Assembly: GCA_907165135.1 (NCBI GenBank)
Contig: OU015569.1
Coordinates: forward strand, 6,138,001 to 6,202,000
DNA length: 64,000 bases
Reading direction: 5' to 3'
From: Oikopleura dioica
Lineage: Eukaryota > Chordata > Appendicularia > Copelata > Oikopleuridae
Position numbers and translations under genes: made by a program. The notes beneath the pieces are model-generated. The model had not been told where the DNA came from. It did not search any database and was given only the letters and a program-made list of their open reading frames with translations. Positions 20,346 to 31,204 of this stretch are shown here, piece after piece; position 1 is the first letter of the stretch; every line of letters starts with the position of its first letter.

Positions 20346-22169
20346 ATGAAGATTGCAACGGCGGTTTTTGCTGTTGGCGTCTTCGCCGATAGAGAGCGAA
20401 GAGGAGCAGGCTCCCTCGAGGAGTGCAAAAGCTACTGCGATGACGACTATGACTACGGAATCCTCACGGCTGAACAGCAGTCTAGTTGCCTGAGCGAATG
20501 TGACGCCATCCACGGTGTCTCAATTACCAGCGGCGGGGACGCCGATTTCTTGCAGTGCGAAGTCTACGAGATCGATCCCTTCAACTTCTGTTGCCCAGCT
20601 GGCATCGATGTCAACAACTACTGGCCAGTTGAAAAGCCGACTCAGCGAGGTCATCGACCCGTCGAACCTGACCAGCAATGTCCTACCGGATGTAAAATTG
20701 CTAGAGAGATCGATCAGTTCGTTTGCGCTTTTTACCAGCGAGTTAGCGAACTTGAGACTATCCTCGTCGACCTGGCCAATGCGCTCAGCTCCGATCTCGA
20801 TGGAATCATGGAACTGCGACAGCAATTTGTTCGTCGTTACCGCGAAGTCAGCAGTAAAAGCCAGCGTTCCATCGAGAAGATCACTGAAATCGGCGAGACC
20901 TTTATCGATATCGTCAAGCTAGGTCTCGAGAATGAAGATCTTATCGATGAAGTCACCAAGGAGATTTCTGACGGAGAGAAAGAGGCCGCGATCGCCAAAG
21001 CCGCCATGGCCAAGCTCAAGGACTTCTGCAAAATCGGTAAGCAGTGTGTGAAGCAGAGCTACTTCCCTCCAGAACTCTTTGGGGGCATTAAAAAGGACTG
21101 CGCCGACTACTACAAGCAGCCATTCTGGACCTCAGCGAATGCCGATGAAGTGTGGAACAACCTTCCTCAGTCCGGTGTGTACCAAATTCAGCCCAACGAC
21201 AACATTGATCCGTTCTTCGTCTATTGCGATCAGAAAACTGCTGGAGGTGGATGGACTCTCATTCAGCACAATGGTATTTCTCGAAAGGAACTTTGGGAAG
21301 AATACAGTACTGGCCAGAAGCAACTCAAGACAGATTGGAATAGAAACTGGGCAAACTACAAGGCTGGGTTCGGTCACATCGCATCAAATGGCGAAGCTGA
21401 TTTCTGGCTTGGTTTGGAGCGAATGCATGTTCTCACAAATCCTAAGAAAAATGGCGGTCAACAGACGTCCCTTCGAATTGATATTGTCGACTGGGAAGGT
21501 GAAGAGTACTTTGGCGAGTATAGCAAGGCTATTATCCAGGGCGAGAGTAGAGACTACCGACTCATCGTCGATAATTTCAGCGGTGTTGGCTCTTACTCTA
21601 TTGGCGATGCGCTCGAAGGTGTTGCTTTCGGAGGTGACCCAAGGCAAAAGGCACACACTCGACAGAAATTCATGAAGTTCTCCACCCACGACAGAGACAA
21701 CGACAAGCTCTGTGCCTGGTCGAAAAACAATATGAGAACTGTTTTCGGACAACGAATTCCCATTTTCAGCGCAGACGATGAAGCCGCCCAATGTTTGGAA
21801 GTTGCTGAGAAGTTCAGCGATTGGGAAGAAAAACTCACCAAGTGGGGCTCGTGCTCTCAACAAGATGGTGCTGGCTTCTGGTACAATCGATGCTCGGCTG
21901 GTAATCTTAACGGACGAGTTTACGGCGAGTCTGGAACTGGCTTCTACGAGCTTAAGACAATCGAGTTGCAGGATGGCATCAGCATGATGGAAAAAGACCA
22001 CGACGATGGTCTGATCTGGGCTTCGCTTGGACGAGGACGAGACTACTCATTCATGATGGCTGAGATGCGAGTCCGACCCAAGGACTTCGTGGGCTACTCA
22101 GCAACTGCGGGTCTTGATATGCTTCGAAACGGCCGATTGATGGACGAAAACAAGGCCAAAAACCATTAG
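20346..22169 (+). CDS. Secreted fibrinogen-related (FReD) protein, intronless
   Basis: An uninterrupted 607-residue ORF. The first 14 residues form a signal peptide (MKIATAVFAVGVFA). Residues about 20-120 are Cys-rich and acidic (ECKSYCDDDYDYG, FNFCCPAG). Residues 125-235 are a helical, probably coiled region. The fibrinogen C-terminal domain starts near residue 250 (DCADYYKQ) and has the hallmarks GVYQIQP, FVYCDQKTAGGGWTLIQ, DFWLGLERMH and FWYNRCSAGNLNGRVYG. FReD proteins bind carbohydrate or protein ligands in matrix, clotting or innate immunity. Codon use is GC-richer and more even than in neighbouring genes, suggesting high expression. Lack of introns in an intron-rich region is notable. 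Confidence 0.9.
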   Translation: MKIATAVFAVGVFADRERRGAGSLEECKSYCDDDYDYGILTAEQQSSCLSECDAIHGVSITSGGDADFLQCEVYEIDPFNFCCPAGIDVNNYWPVEKPTQRGHRPVEPDQQCPTGCKIAREIDQFVCAFYQRVSELETILVDLANALSSDLDGIMELRQQFVRRYREVSSKSQRSIEKITEIGETFIDIVKLGLENEDLIDEVTKEISDGEKEAAIAKAAMAKLKDFCKIGKQCVKQSYFPPELFGGIKKDCADYYKQPFWTSANADEVWNNLPQSGVYQIQPNDNIDPFFVYCDQKTAGGGWTLIQHNGISRKELWEEYSTGQKQLKTDWNRNWANYKAGFGHIASNGEADFWLGLERMHVLTNPKKNGGQQTSLRIDIVDWEGEEYFGEYSKAIIQGESRDYRLIVDNFSGVGSYSIGDALEGVAFGGDPRQKAHTRQKFMKFSTHDRDNDKLCAWSKNNMRTVFGQRIPIFSADDEAAQCLEVAEKFSDWEEKLTKWGSCSQQDGAGFWYNRCSAGNLNGRVYGESGTGFYELKTIELQDGISMMEKDHDDGLIWASLGRGRDYSFMMAEMRVRPKDFVGYSATAGLDMLRNGRLMDENKAKNH

Positions 22170-23958
22170 ACCGTTCTTACTGTGGGACAACATAATTCTT
22201 TTCTCGAATAAAAAAACTATCAAAAATACTGTTTATCTCCGTGGAGCAAAAAAATCTCTAAAAGGTGTTTAATAACATCTTAACAATAATATGCCCTCGT
22301 CCACAATAAGCAGAGTTCTTGGCCGTATTTTTTTCTATACACTTGTTCCTCATATTATGGGGATTGCTGTAAATTGGCGAGTCGCCACTCACCCGGTCAG
22401 TCAATACTTTTAATGTATAAGCGAAAAATTCACTCGGAAGAATAGCTTGGCCTTTTTAAAGAGCGCCTTACCGCCTTTTTAGGGGTCTTTTTTAACACTT
22501 GTTAACTGACCTTGATCAAGAAATTTCCAATTAAAGAGCGTTTTGAGCTAAATTTTTCATCCGAAAAACGATCTTAAAATGTAACAAATGTACTGAAAGA
22601 AAGGTATTTGTACAGACTGTACTGTCCTACCTTAGACATGGAGCTTTGTTGAGAAAAGGAGAAAAGCGTGATATTGTAAATCAGTGTCGACGCATCAATG
22701 TTACCGCTAATCGTCAAAAACCGGCCTTTAGGGGGAATGCATCGAGCTGTCGGTCTAGTCGACCGTGTGTGGTGGTGGCGCGAAGAGTTTGGTGCGCTGC
22801 CTTGTCACCGCCAAGTGTAGTTCTCGCATGCGTGTCGACGAGATCTATCTCATTTTTCCGCTGCTCGATTGATTTTTCTTTTCGCGTCTTAATTCGCATA
22901 TTTTTGACATTGGGATATGCAATAGTTTGTAAATCTCGAGAGAAATCTGTCAATACGGAAGATTGTGAAATCGAGTAAATTTGAAGACATGTGTCAAGAT
23001 TGAAGAAGTTTAAGTTTTGATGGGAAAAGGTGTGATATCATACCTTATGACTTTCATTCTTTGGTTGTCGAAACTAATTATTTTTTGATAACGATGCAAT
23101 AATAATTTAGAAAAGTATCGAGATAGAATTTTAATGGCTATGAATATTTTTGCAAAAAACGCAATCTTCATTTTTTTAATTTTCAAAAGTAGTGGTTTGG
23201 TTATCACGGAAAGATTTTTATGATAAATCTTTGGATAATAATAATAATCGACTTAAGAACACTCGTGCTTCCATGAGGAACTCAAACAAGAATAAAAATA
23301 TTGTTGTTACTCCTTAAATTCAGCTGAATTTTGCTCGTCACTAAAGCGAGATGCAAACACCAGCGCTTCACCACCGCCACCGTCCGTTGGCAAGCGGCGA
23401 ATGACCTACTTGACTCACATTTTGCTTTTGTCCTTTTCACCGTTGATGCCGCCTCGGGCGTCCCTAAGCCCGACGAATGCGTCGTTGCGAGCAAGCTAAA
23501 GTCGACGCAAAGAAAATTGAGAAATTGAAAATCAGCTCCGATAAGTTAGGCTTGCATGCGACGGCTTTTCCCAATCACTAATTATGCCACCCTAGCTAGA
23601 CATGATCATAAACATTCTTCGGAGAGACAGTGTTGTCGACGACATCGTCTATTGAGATTAGTATCACTGCACCCAAAGACAATAAATTGAGACTGAGGCG
23701 ATCTCGAGTATTTTTCGAGCGAAAGGAACTCCTACTGACACTTTCTTGAAATCGAGTCGTACTTGGAGACAACAACGATTTTTTTGATAAAGAGAGAAAC
23801 TTATATCAAAAGTTTAATAATCCAGGTACAGAAGCACTTTTAAAAGAAGCTTTTATCATTGTTTTTTATTGTGTTTTTTCCGAATTTGTTATTCCTGTCT
23901 GAAATATTTATTTTTATAAAACAAGCCAAATGCCAAATATATTTAATTTAGATTTCGT
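22170..23958. other. Long intergenic stretch
   Basis: About 1.8 kb. Patches at 22740-22830 and 23350-23520 are GC-richer than the rest and contain short open frames on both strands without domains. No gene is recognised. Confidence 0.4.
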
Positions 23959-26900
23959 ATGACGGTACTTAGCAATGGTGAGATCGAAAAGAGCAAAGAT
24001 CTTATCCGATACTTCCTTGAAAAGCTTCTCAACAGTGAAGTAGAAGCGTTATGCGTCGTTGAAAGCGGTAACTCAAAGTGAGTAAATCATTTTTCAAAAA
24101 TGCTAGACTCTAATCTGCGATAAGATGGGCCTGTGGATCCAAAAAACTGTTGAATAAATTAACATCTGGAAGCTTACGAACCCAGCCTGACGACAGGCTT
24201 GAAGAGATCTACGTGGCCGACAACAACGAAGAGCTGCAACAAGACGAGGAAGTCTTTACCGCAGATCATCTTTTCGATTCGGAATGGAAATTTAGCGGTG
24301 GTGGTGCTTTTCTGATATCGACAGATGAAATTCGCAAGCGCAAGTCAATCGACAGTAGCTCGAGCTCACGTGACTCAAAGTCGAAGGCGGCGAAAATCGC
24401 AAAATCAGTGTCCAGCAATAACGACGAATCAGAGGAAGACATCTCTATTAAGCCATTTGTTTGCAATCGATGCACCTGCGGCTTTTCAAGTGAGTAAACT
24501 GATTTGTAATTATCTATTAATTTATTAAATTCGGTGGGTCACTCGCTAAATTGTACTCATGCTTTCAAAATAAACCTTTATTTACTCTCTCGTAGCTAAA
24601 GACGAATTGAAAAACCATTGTTGCAATTACGCCGACCCAAAGCCTTTCCATTGCGACATTTGTATGAAGGGCTTCTCGACCAAGTCAAACATGCAGCGCC
24701 ATAGAAATATTCACACGAAGGAAAAGGTCTTCCAATGCACCCAGTGCAGCAAAGTAAGATAGACGAAAGCTCCACATTTTGACTTAAAATGCATTTAGAA
24801 ATTCTACGACTCTGGAAACTTAAAAGGCACATTGAAGGAGTTCACTCTACAAAGGACGTAACTCGCGAAGGGGACGACATTGACGTGACATTGGAGTCAA
24901 TATCGGAGAGCAGATTCTCGCACCACAACGAAATCCTCCCATCGGAAAACGAAAGCAGTCGCTCTCCAAGCTCTATCCTCAAGCTTGACGATATGAGCAT
25001 GGATGACAGCGAGCAGCAGGAAGAAATCGATACTAAGCCCGTTGAAGGAGAGACATTCAACTGCGACAAGTGCTTACTGAGGTATTTATTACTCTTAGGA
25101 CCCTTATTAAGGACCACCGTCGAGATTTCGAAATTTTGACCTCGGATTCGTGTTCATCGTCCCAAAAAAAATTTTTTCGCTGCATTTTTTAACGTCCTAT
25201 CTACACACTAACATCCTTAAAAATTGAGTTTGAGTTTTGAAATTTGTAAAGGTAGAGCGCTTAGTGCAACGGTCTGAGTACTGGGCGCGAGCAACTCTTT
25301 CACGGTAAATGTGAAAATCACCCATTTTTGTAAGTTTGATAATAGGAAATCATGCTTTGATTAATGAATTTACTTGAATCTATATTTTTGTGCGACGTTT
25401 TTAGATAATTTTTCCGTTTAATCAATTTTACCTTAAAATCAAAAATCAATTTTCGGGTGAACCTATTTATAAATTTCAAAAATTTCTTTGCGTTGCCCTC
25501 AAGTAAGGTCCTAGCTTTATTTTTATTTTCAAAAAATTTTGTTACTCAAAGTTATGCCAGAAATATCAGTGTTTGAAACTTTAATCTATCGAAGCGATAC
25601 CCTTAAGAATTGGACGATCGTGCTTGTAATTCTGTTCCCCTCAACCAACTATCGGATTACACTATGACCAAAAATCTTTCGGAAATCTTAAGGAAATCAC
25701 TTCGAAATCAGTGTTTGAAAAAGTCATTCCCACTTGACATAGGGGCTCTTAAGTTAATAACTCTTAGGACGAACAAAAAGAGTGAGATGCTGGAACATCT
25801 CAAAAGCGCCCACAGCGGTGATGGCAACCAACATTGCGTGCGTGTTGAGCAGCCAATGCCAGAAACCTCAAATGCAGAAGGCACATCTGACGCCCAAAAG
25901 AGCTTCAATTATAAGCTATTCTTTTGTGACTTTTGCTGGAAAGAATTCACATGGAGGGCGAACCTTGTCAGGCATATAAATATCCACACACACGCAAAGA
26001 GCTTTTTCTGTAGCTTCTCACTTTGCAAAAAGTCCTTTAGGTAATTTCTAGATAAGCAGAAGTTTTCTACTCACGTTTTCTCCAAGCTCGCATACATCAT
26101 TACGAAGACATGAACAAAAACATCAAGGCGTACACTATAGCTGTTCGAAATGTGTACGACTATTCAACGATCCATCAAACTTACGGAGACACGAGGCCTC
26201 ATGTACAGGCAGTGGCGATCCAGCTGACGATATCAGCGAAGAGAAACCCTCTACAAGTGTGAAGACTGCGATTAAAATGAAGCAGGAGAAAAAAAGTGAT
26301 GTGAAAGAGGAAGTCGATCAGATGAAGCCCCATCGCTGCGGTTACTGTAAAAAGGTGAAGAAATGTGGATTACAAAATTTTAATCTATGACTCAGAGAAT
26401 ACGGCGCTATCGCGGCTAGCAAATAAAAATAAACTACCGTTTGTGCGCCCCCTAAAACTTATTTTTGAAATTGTCCTTCCACTTTCAACAAGGCGAGCTT
26501 CGCAACGGTATTCCTGAAAGCAAGTCTTTCTGTGAGCGGAATGCGTGTTAGTTCTAGTTTTTTACGCTCAAAAAGCCGAAACAATGTGGCGAGCGTGGTG
26601 ATTCTCTGCGGCTCTCGAATTATCGTTATGGCCTGTGAAAAAACGAGCACCTGAGAATTCGCGTTTATCCACGTAACGGGCATCTAAGAAAGCGACCATT
26701 ATTTCTCCATTGTGAAATAAGCTTTAATTTAGTCGTTTGGACGAGCGGAAAGACTTGAAGAGCATCTACGTACTCACACGGGTGAAACTCCCTTTACATG
26801 CGATATTTGCGGCAAGGGCTTTACGACGAAACACAACCTCATCCGTCATCGGAATATCCACACTTTGGAGAAGAAATACACTTGCGAGTATTGCAACAAA

Positions 26901-27083
26901 TTCTTCGCCGACCCTACCCAACACAAAAGACATCAAGCTACTCACTTATCGAGAGGAGCTCAAGTCAAGCGAAATGTTAAAGGTGGGTCGAGACTCAAAG
27001 CAATGTAAGACTGTTTATTCTCAGGTTCCAAAAAGAGCGACATGGATGTTCCTTTATCGTTGGTGATCCCCAATTTCTCGTGA
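23959..27083 (+). CDS. Ten-finger C2H2 zinc-finger protein
   Basis: Exons 23959-24077, 24125-24489, 24596-24753, 24799-25081, 25768-26040, 26087-26354, 26733-26982 and 27025-27083 join in phase. The N-terminus (MTVLSNGEIEKSKDLIRYF) is helical; an acidic Ser-rich stretch follows. Ten C2H2 finger starts are visible: FVCNRC, FHCDIC, FQCTQC, FNCDKC, FFCDFC, FCSFSLC, YSCSKC, HRCGYC, FTCDIC and YTCEYC, with HTGETPF linker between the eighth and ninth. It is a probable DNA-binding nuclear factor. Several introns split a finger between its Cys pair and His pair. Two introns are far longer than usual here (686 and 378 nt). I cannot assign an orthologue. Confidence 0.85.
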
Positions 27084-29421
27084 CTTTAATCATGATCAAG
27101 GTATACCTTTCTTTTTCAATTGTGCCTCAACCTTAAAATCACTTCTACTTCCCCTTACGCTCCTTGAATCCCTCATGACAGAGAAATCTGTCAAATTCGA
27201 ACCTCAATTACTCTTTTCTAAAAATATTTTTAAAAGGGTCTGGTATTTCTGTATCTACATCGCACTGCTCTGATTTAATTAATCTCAACAACGCAGTACC
27301 CTTCTTGCTTAAGCTTCTTTTATATATCAGTATAGAATCATTTTAAATTATCCTCCTTTGTCGAACCTAGGTTAGAGGTAGTTTTTAAGAACATACAAAT
27401 TTGTGCAATTTTTACTTTATACTGCTAAGCTGTAAGCGTCGCGTTCAGAGTCTCAACTCTTAAATCTCAATCCTTTTCAATTGCTAAAAGCGCGTCTCTA
27501 TACTCCCACTCCCATTCCGGAGCCGATTCTTTTTAACAACGCCACTTCCTATTGCGTTTCGGTTTTTTTAGAAACGGATCGTCCATACATATCATGCTTC
27601 TAATTCGTTCTTTCTTTCTTCTGTTAATATTTTCGAAGTGAGTCTGTATGATTAATTCAGCGTATTTATATATTTATTTATATTTACTTCTAACATAATG
27701 ACCCAACTGGTGATATCGAAGACAATCTGGTGATTGGGTGCAACTCGTTTAAGACAAAATTTAATCGCTTTTCTCCTTTTTTAAAAATGTTCTGGTGCTA
27801 TACTTCTTCTTTGTTTGGGTTCCAATGTTTGTTTATTCCCACTTCTTATTTTATTTAATAATGTATATTTGGCTCGGAAAAAGCTCAAGTGTGAGTTCGA
27901 TTTAAAAAAGACAAAAAATATTAAGTTGTCAACTATAATACGCGTGACGCATGAAGACAAAGGCGCTCGGTATTATCGGACGTTTTATTTTTGCTTTTCC
28001 AATTTCGGGCAGCTTCACACAATATCTCAGGGCACGTCGTGGAAGGGCGCAAAAATGCAGAAAAAACTCTGGATCAGCAATTTGATTTATGAAACGCATA
28101 CTGGGGACTAAAAGATGCCGCTAGTTGAGAATTCCCGCATCGCACAGCGCTGGAATGCGCCATTTGTAATTCCGATAGCAGCTGCATAAGTTCTTCGGAC
28201 TTGATAGATTTCCGTTGATGTTGCATCTCAGTTTGAGACTCCCACTTGCACTAGCCTGTATCCTCTAGAAAAAAATCCTTCTATTTGATCTCGAGAGTCT
28301 TTTCTAAAATCATAGTTTTGTTCTAAAGAGCCCACTGTATTTATTGAACTGGCAATAATACTGATTATGATAATGATAATTGCTCTTGCAGTCAATTTCT
28401 TCTAAGGTTACGTGAGTAAAAAGCACGTTACCAGAAACATTAATAAAAACAAAGTTGTACTTGAGTGTTTGTCCTTATCCACTATTCAAATGAATAACGA
28501 CGTTAATCCTAAAAAGCAGGCTTTACAGAGCACTGTTGACGAAAACGAAGCTTTGGTTACGATTAAATTAATTGATTTTATAATTAGAAACTGCAATCAA
28601 GCGACTAAGAACCACGAAAATTTTGGAAAGCGTTTTTCCGCTGCCTGGAAAGTGTTCTTAGCATGTTGACTCTATCTTGAGCATTGAAAGAAGTCTTGTG
28701 AACAAACTTGAATTGGATGCGACGTGGGGACATGAAAAGATTGGCTCTTGCCCCCAAACGACGCTATCAGAACATTGTCGACAACTGCCACTATCGCTAG
28801 AACAATACGCGATCATTTTAGAAAAGACTCGCGAGTCGCGATCAAACACTTTTTCTTGTGGATAAAGTTGCTCGAATCGATCTGTCAGCAGTATCTTTTT
28901 CGGCACTTTCCGTTGAATATTTCGAATTTTCGTGAAAGATTTTATGATTTTACTTAAAGTTAATACGACCCTATTGCCACTATCAGTGGCAAGAAAACAG
29001 TGTTGCCACGTAATCTGGATCAGCCGCCAATGCTTTCATTCTCTGCTCGGTGGATAAGTCGACTTTGGTTAGATCAGCCGCCTTAGACGGAGGCCTTCAC
29101 AGAATTGGAAACCATCGAATGCTGAACGTGTAAGAATCGTTGCCGATCTGGGTAAGCAGGACACATGAATGCTACTATGAAAACCAAGTGTCAGGTCATC
29201 TGAGCAAGACAAACAAATCATTGCTACATTGGGCCACCAGGCGGCTGTTTTTAATTTCCGCTCATCTTAACGAGAAGTACAAGCGATACACGAAACGGTG
29301 AGAGGGTTTCAACCGCTGGCCGTTTGCATAAAGAGTGATGCGGGAAAAAGCCCATTTCCCGATTTTTGATTCGCGAAATGAGAAACAGGACGTTTCATTA
29401 GTAAGAATACTGTTCATCGAA
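27084..29421. other. Gene-poor stretch with possible immunoglobulin-like exons
   Basis: The plus-strand frame 27855-28111 reads ARKKLKCEF, then KLWISNLIYETHTGD, resembling an Ig V-set core (Cys, then L.I..L....TGD) but ending in a stop where the second Cys should be. The frame 28412-28669 (VVLECLSLS) might be another exon. No splice chain supports a gene, so this may be a decayed or incompletely read receptor. The rest shows nothing. Confidence 0.25.
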
Positions 29422-29425
29422 TTAA

Positions 29426-30082
29426 GGACCCCCCCATCAATATGAAAAAAGTCAAAATTTTCAAAATTTTTTTGCTTTTTTGGGTAGTTTAGACCACGAG
29501 GAACAATTTTTATTCGGAAAATTTTTTTGATCTTATGGAAAATTTTGGCAGAAATTGACTTCAAAAATTGAAAATTAACATTTTACATCTCATAAAAATC
29601 TTTAATTCGCTATTTTTTAATGGTTATTAAGGGTATACCAACCATAAAAACTATTTCTATCATAAACACGAGTATAAAAACGTAATTCAGAGCAATTAAG
29701 GCAATGATTACTGAGAATTTAAATCTGGAAATTCGACTAAGATTCGACTTATAAAATTTTAAAGGGGCTGTCCTCCTTAAGTTCGTGGACAAAAAACTCT
29801 CAAAAAGCAAACGGTCGTAGCTTAGGGCCTTAACTTTACCATGAAAAAAAATTAAGGGTATACCCCAACGAAAACCCCAAAAAAAACGTTCACTAAGCAA
29901 CTTTACCTTTAACGGCCTGTATAACCTTAAATTTGGCATCGAGAGATCATCTTAAGAGAAACTGTTGCAGTAGAGGGTTCGATCTAAAGGATGCAATTAA
30001 AATTAAGGGTCTAGCTAAGATAGTTTTGGAGAAAAACTTTCACTTAGATGCCCTATTTTCGCGATTCTTGATGGGGGGGTCC
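29426..30082. mobile_element. TTAA-flanked inverted-repeat element A (657 bp)
   Basis: The left end GGACCCCCCCATCAA and the right end are perfect 15-bp inverted copies, each directly flanked by TTAA (29422-29425 and 30083-30086). The interior is AT-rich and non-coding. A TTAA target duplication with short inverted repeats is the signature of piggyBac-type MITEs (superfamily inferred). Confidence 0.7.
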
Positions 30083-30571
30083 TTAAGTAGAATAAAAAAA
30101 AATGTGATTTTCTGAAAATTGAATGCTGCATCACTACTAGATTATTTAAATTTTGCGTTATACGTCTTCGCACCTAGATGATTATCGTGGCGGATTTCGA
30201 TTACGGATTTGTGGCACAATGTGATCTACGCAAAAAGCTCGTCCTAGAATCAACAACCGCATCACGGATGGGCACGCGTCCAGTTGCCGTTTAGGCAAAA
30301 TTGACCATGTGACAGCTATCTGACTCTTTTCTAAATCAGCCAACTTCCTCTTCGTTCATTTCGATCTCTAATTATGAAAAGGTGATAAGATGTAACTGGC
30401 AGCGGGACTTTCTGGATATCGTTAGAAACAGCTCCGCGCAACGTTACAATCCGGCATAATCAGATATCGCAAGACATTTACAACATGATCAAAATGCGCT
30501 ACATTCATGTTTTTAAGGAGCAGATGCATCTTTTCCTTATAAAAATAAAAGTTGATCTTTGACATCCTTAA

Positions 30572-31200
30572 GGGATCCCCCATTTCCCGAACTTTGGCCC
30601 GTATCTACTTTTTCTGGTCTTACGTGTGAGGCTGGTTAGGAGCTTATTCAAAAGCTCGTCTTTAAATGAGCATATTTTGGTAGAATCAGCTTCCTATCTC
30701 ATTATTTGCTTATGCATTAGAGGCCGTCAAAGTGATTAAGATTCGCGAAAATGGCCATTTTAGACCATTTTTAAATTGTATCTTCTTTTTGTGGCCTTCT
30801 TAAATACAAATCTTTTTATTTTAATAGAAAGTTCAGACCCTAAACTTAATATTCTGGTAGAATCAGCATGATCGGATAAGTTAATAAAAAAATGCCAAAA
30901 ATTGGCCGAAAATTCTAGTGCGGTTATTGTATTCGTAATCTACACATTCTAAGCTTTCGAAAGACCCCTTGTTTGTCTTTTTTCGATGACAATGAAAAAT
31001 CGAAAAATATTTCGATTTTCACGCTAAGTGCATTTTATATGCATTTTCCCAAACTTTGGGGGCCGAAATTTTGGGGATGCATTTATGTAAAGGGGTACTA
31101 TCATATATCAAAATGATCCTCAGAACACGGGGAATCTAATATAATAATATCTGGCGATAATGACCGGTGCCAAAGTTTTGAAAAATCGGGGGGTGATCCC
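30572..31200. mobile_element. TTAA-flanked inverted-repeat element B (629 bp)
   Basis: Flanked by TTAA at 30568-30571 and 31201-31204. The ends are imperfect inverted repeats of about 30 bp: GGGATCCCCCATTT...ACTTTGGC on the left and the same with small insertions on the right. Non-coding interior. Probably the same class as elements A and C. Confidence 0.6.
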
Positions 31201-31204
31201 TTAA

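Noticed and set aside
21384-22001. 205-codon minus-strand ORF opposite the fibrinogen-domain gene
   Set aside because: It is the antisense shadow of a long GC-richer ORF with clear FReD motifs on the plus strand.
25255-25330. tRNA-like string (gagcgcttagtgcaacgg...) in an intron
   Set aside because: It has an A-box-like start but no B box, and the arms do not pair into a cloverleaf.
26459-26683. 74-codon minus-strand ORF inside an intron of the C2H2 gene
   Set aside because: No domain, no ATG context or splice partner; length is within chance.
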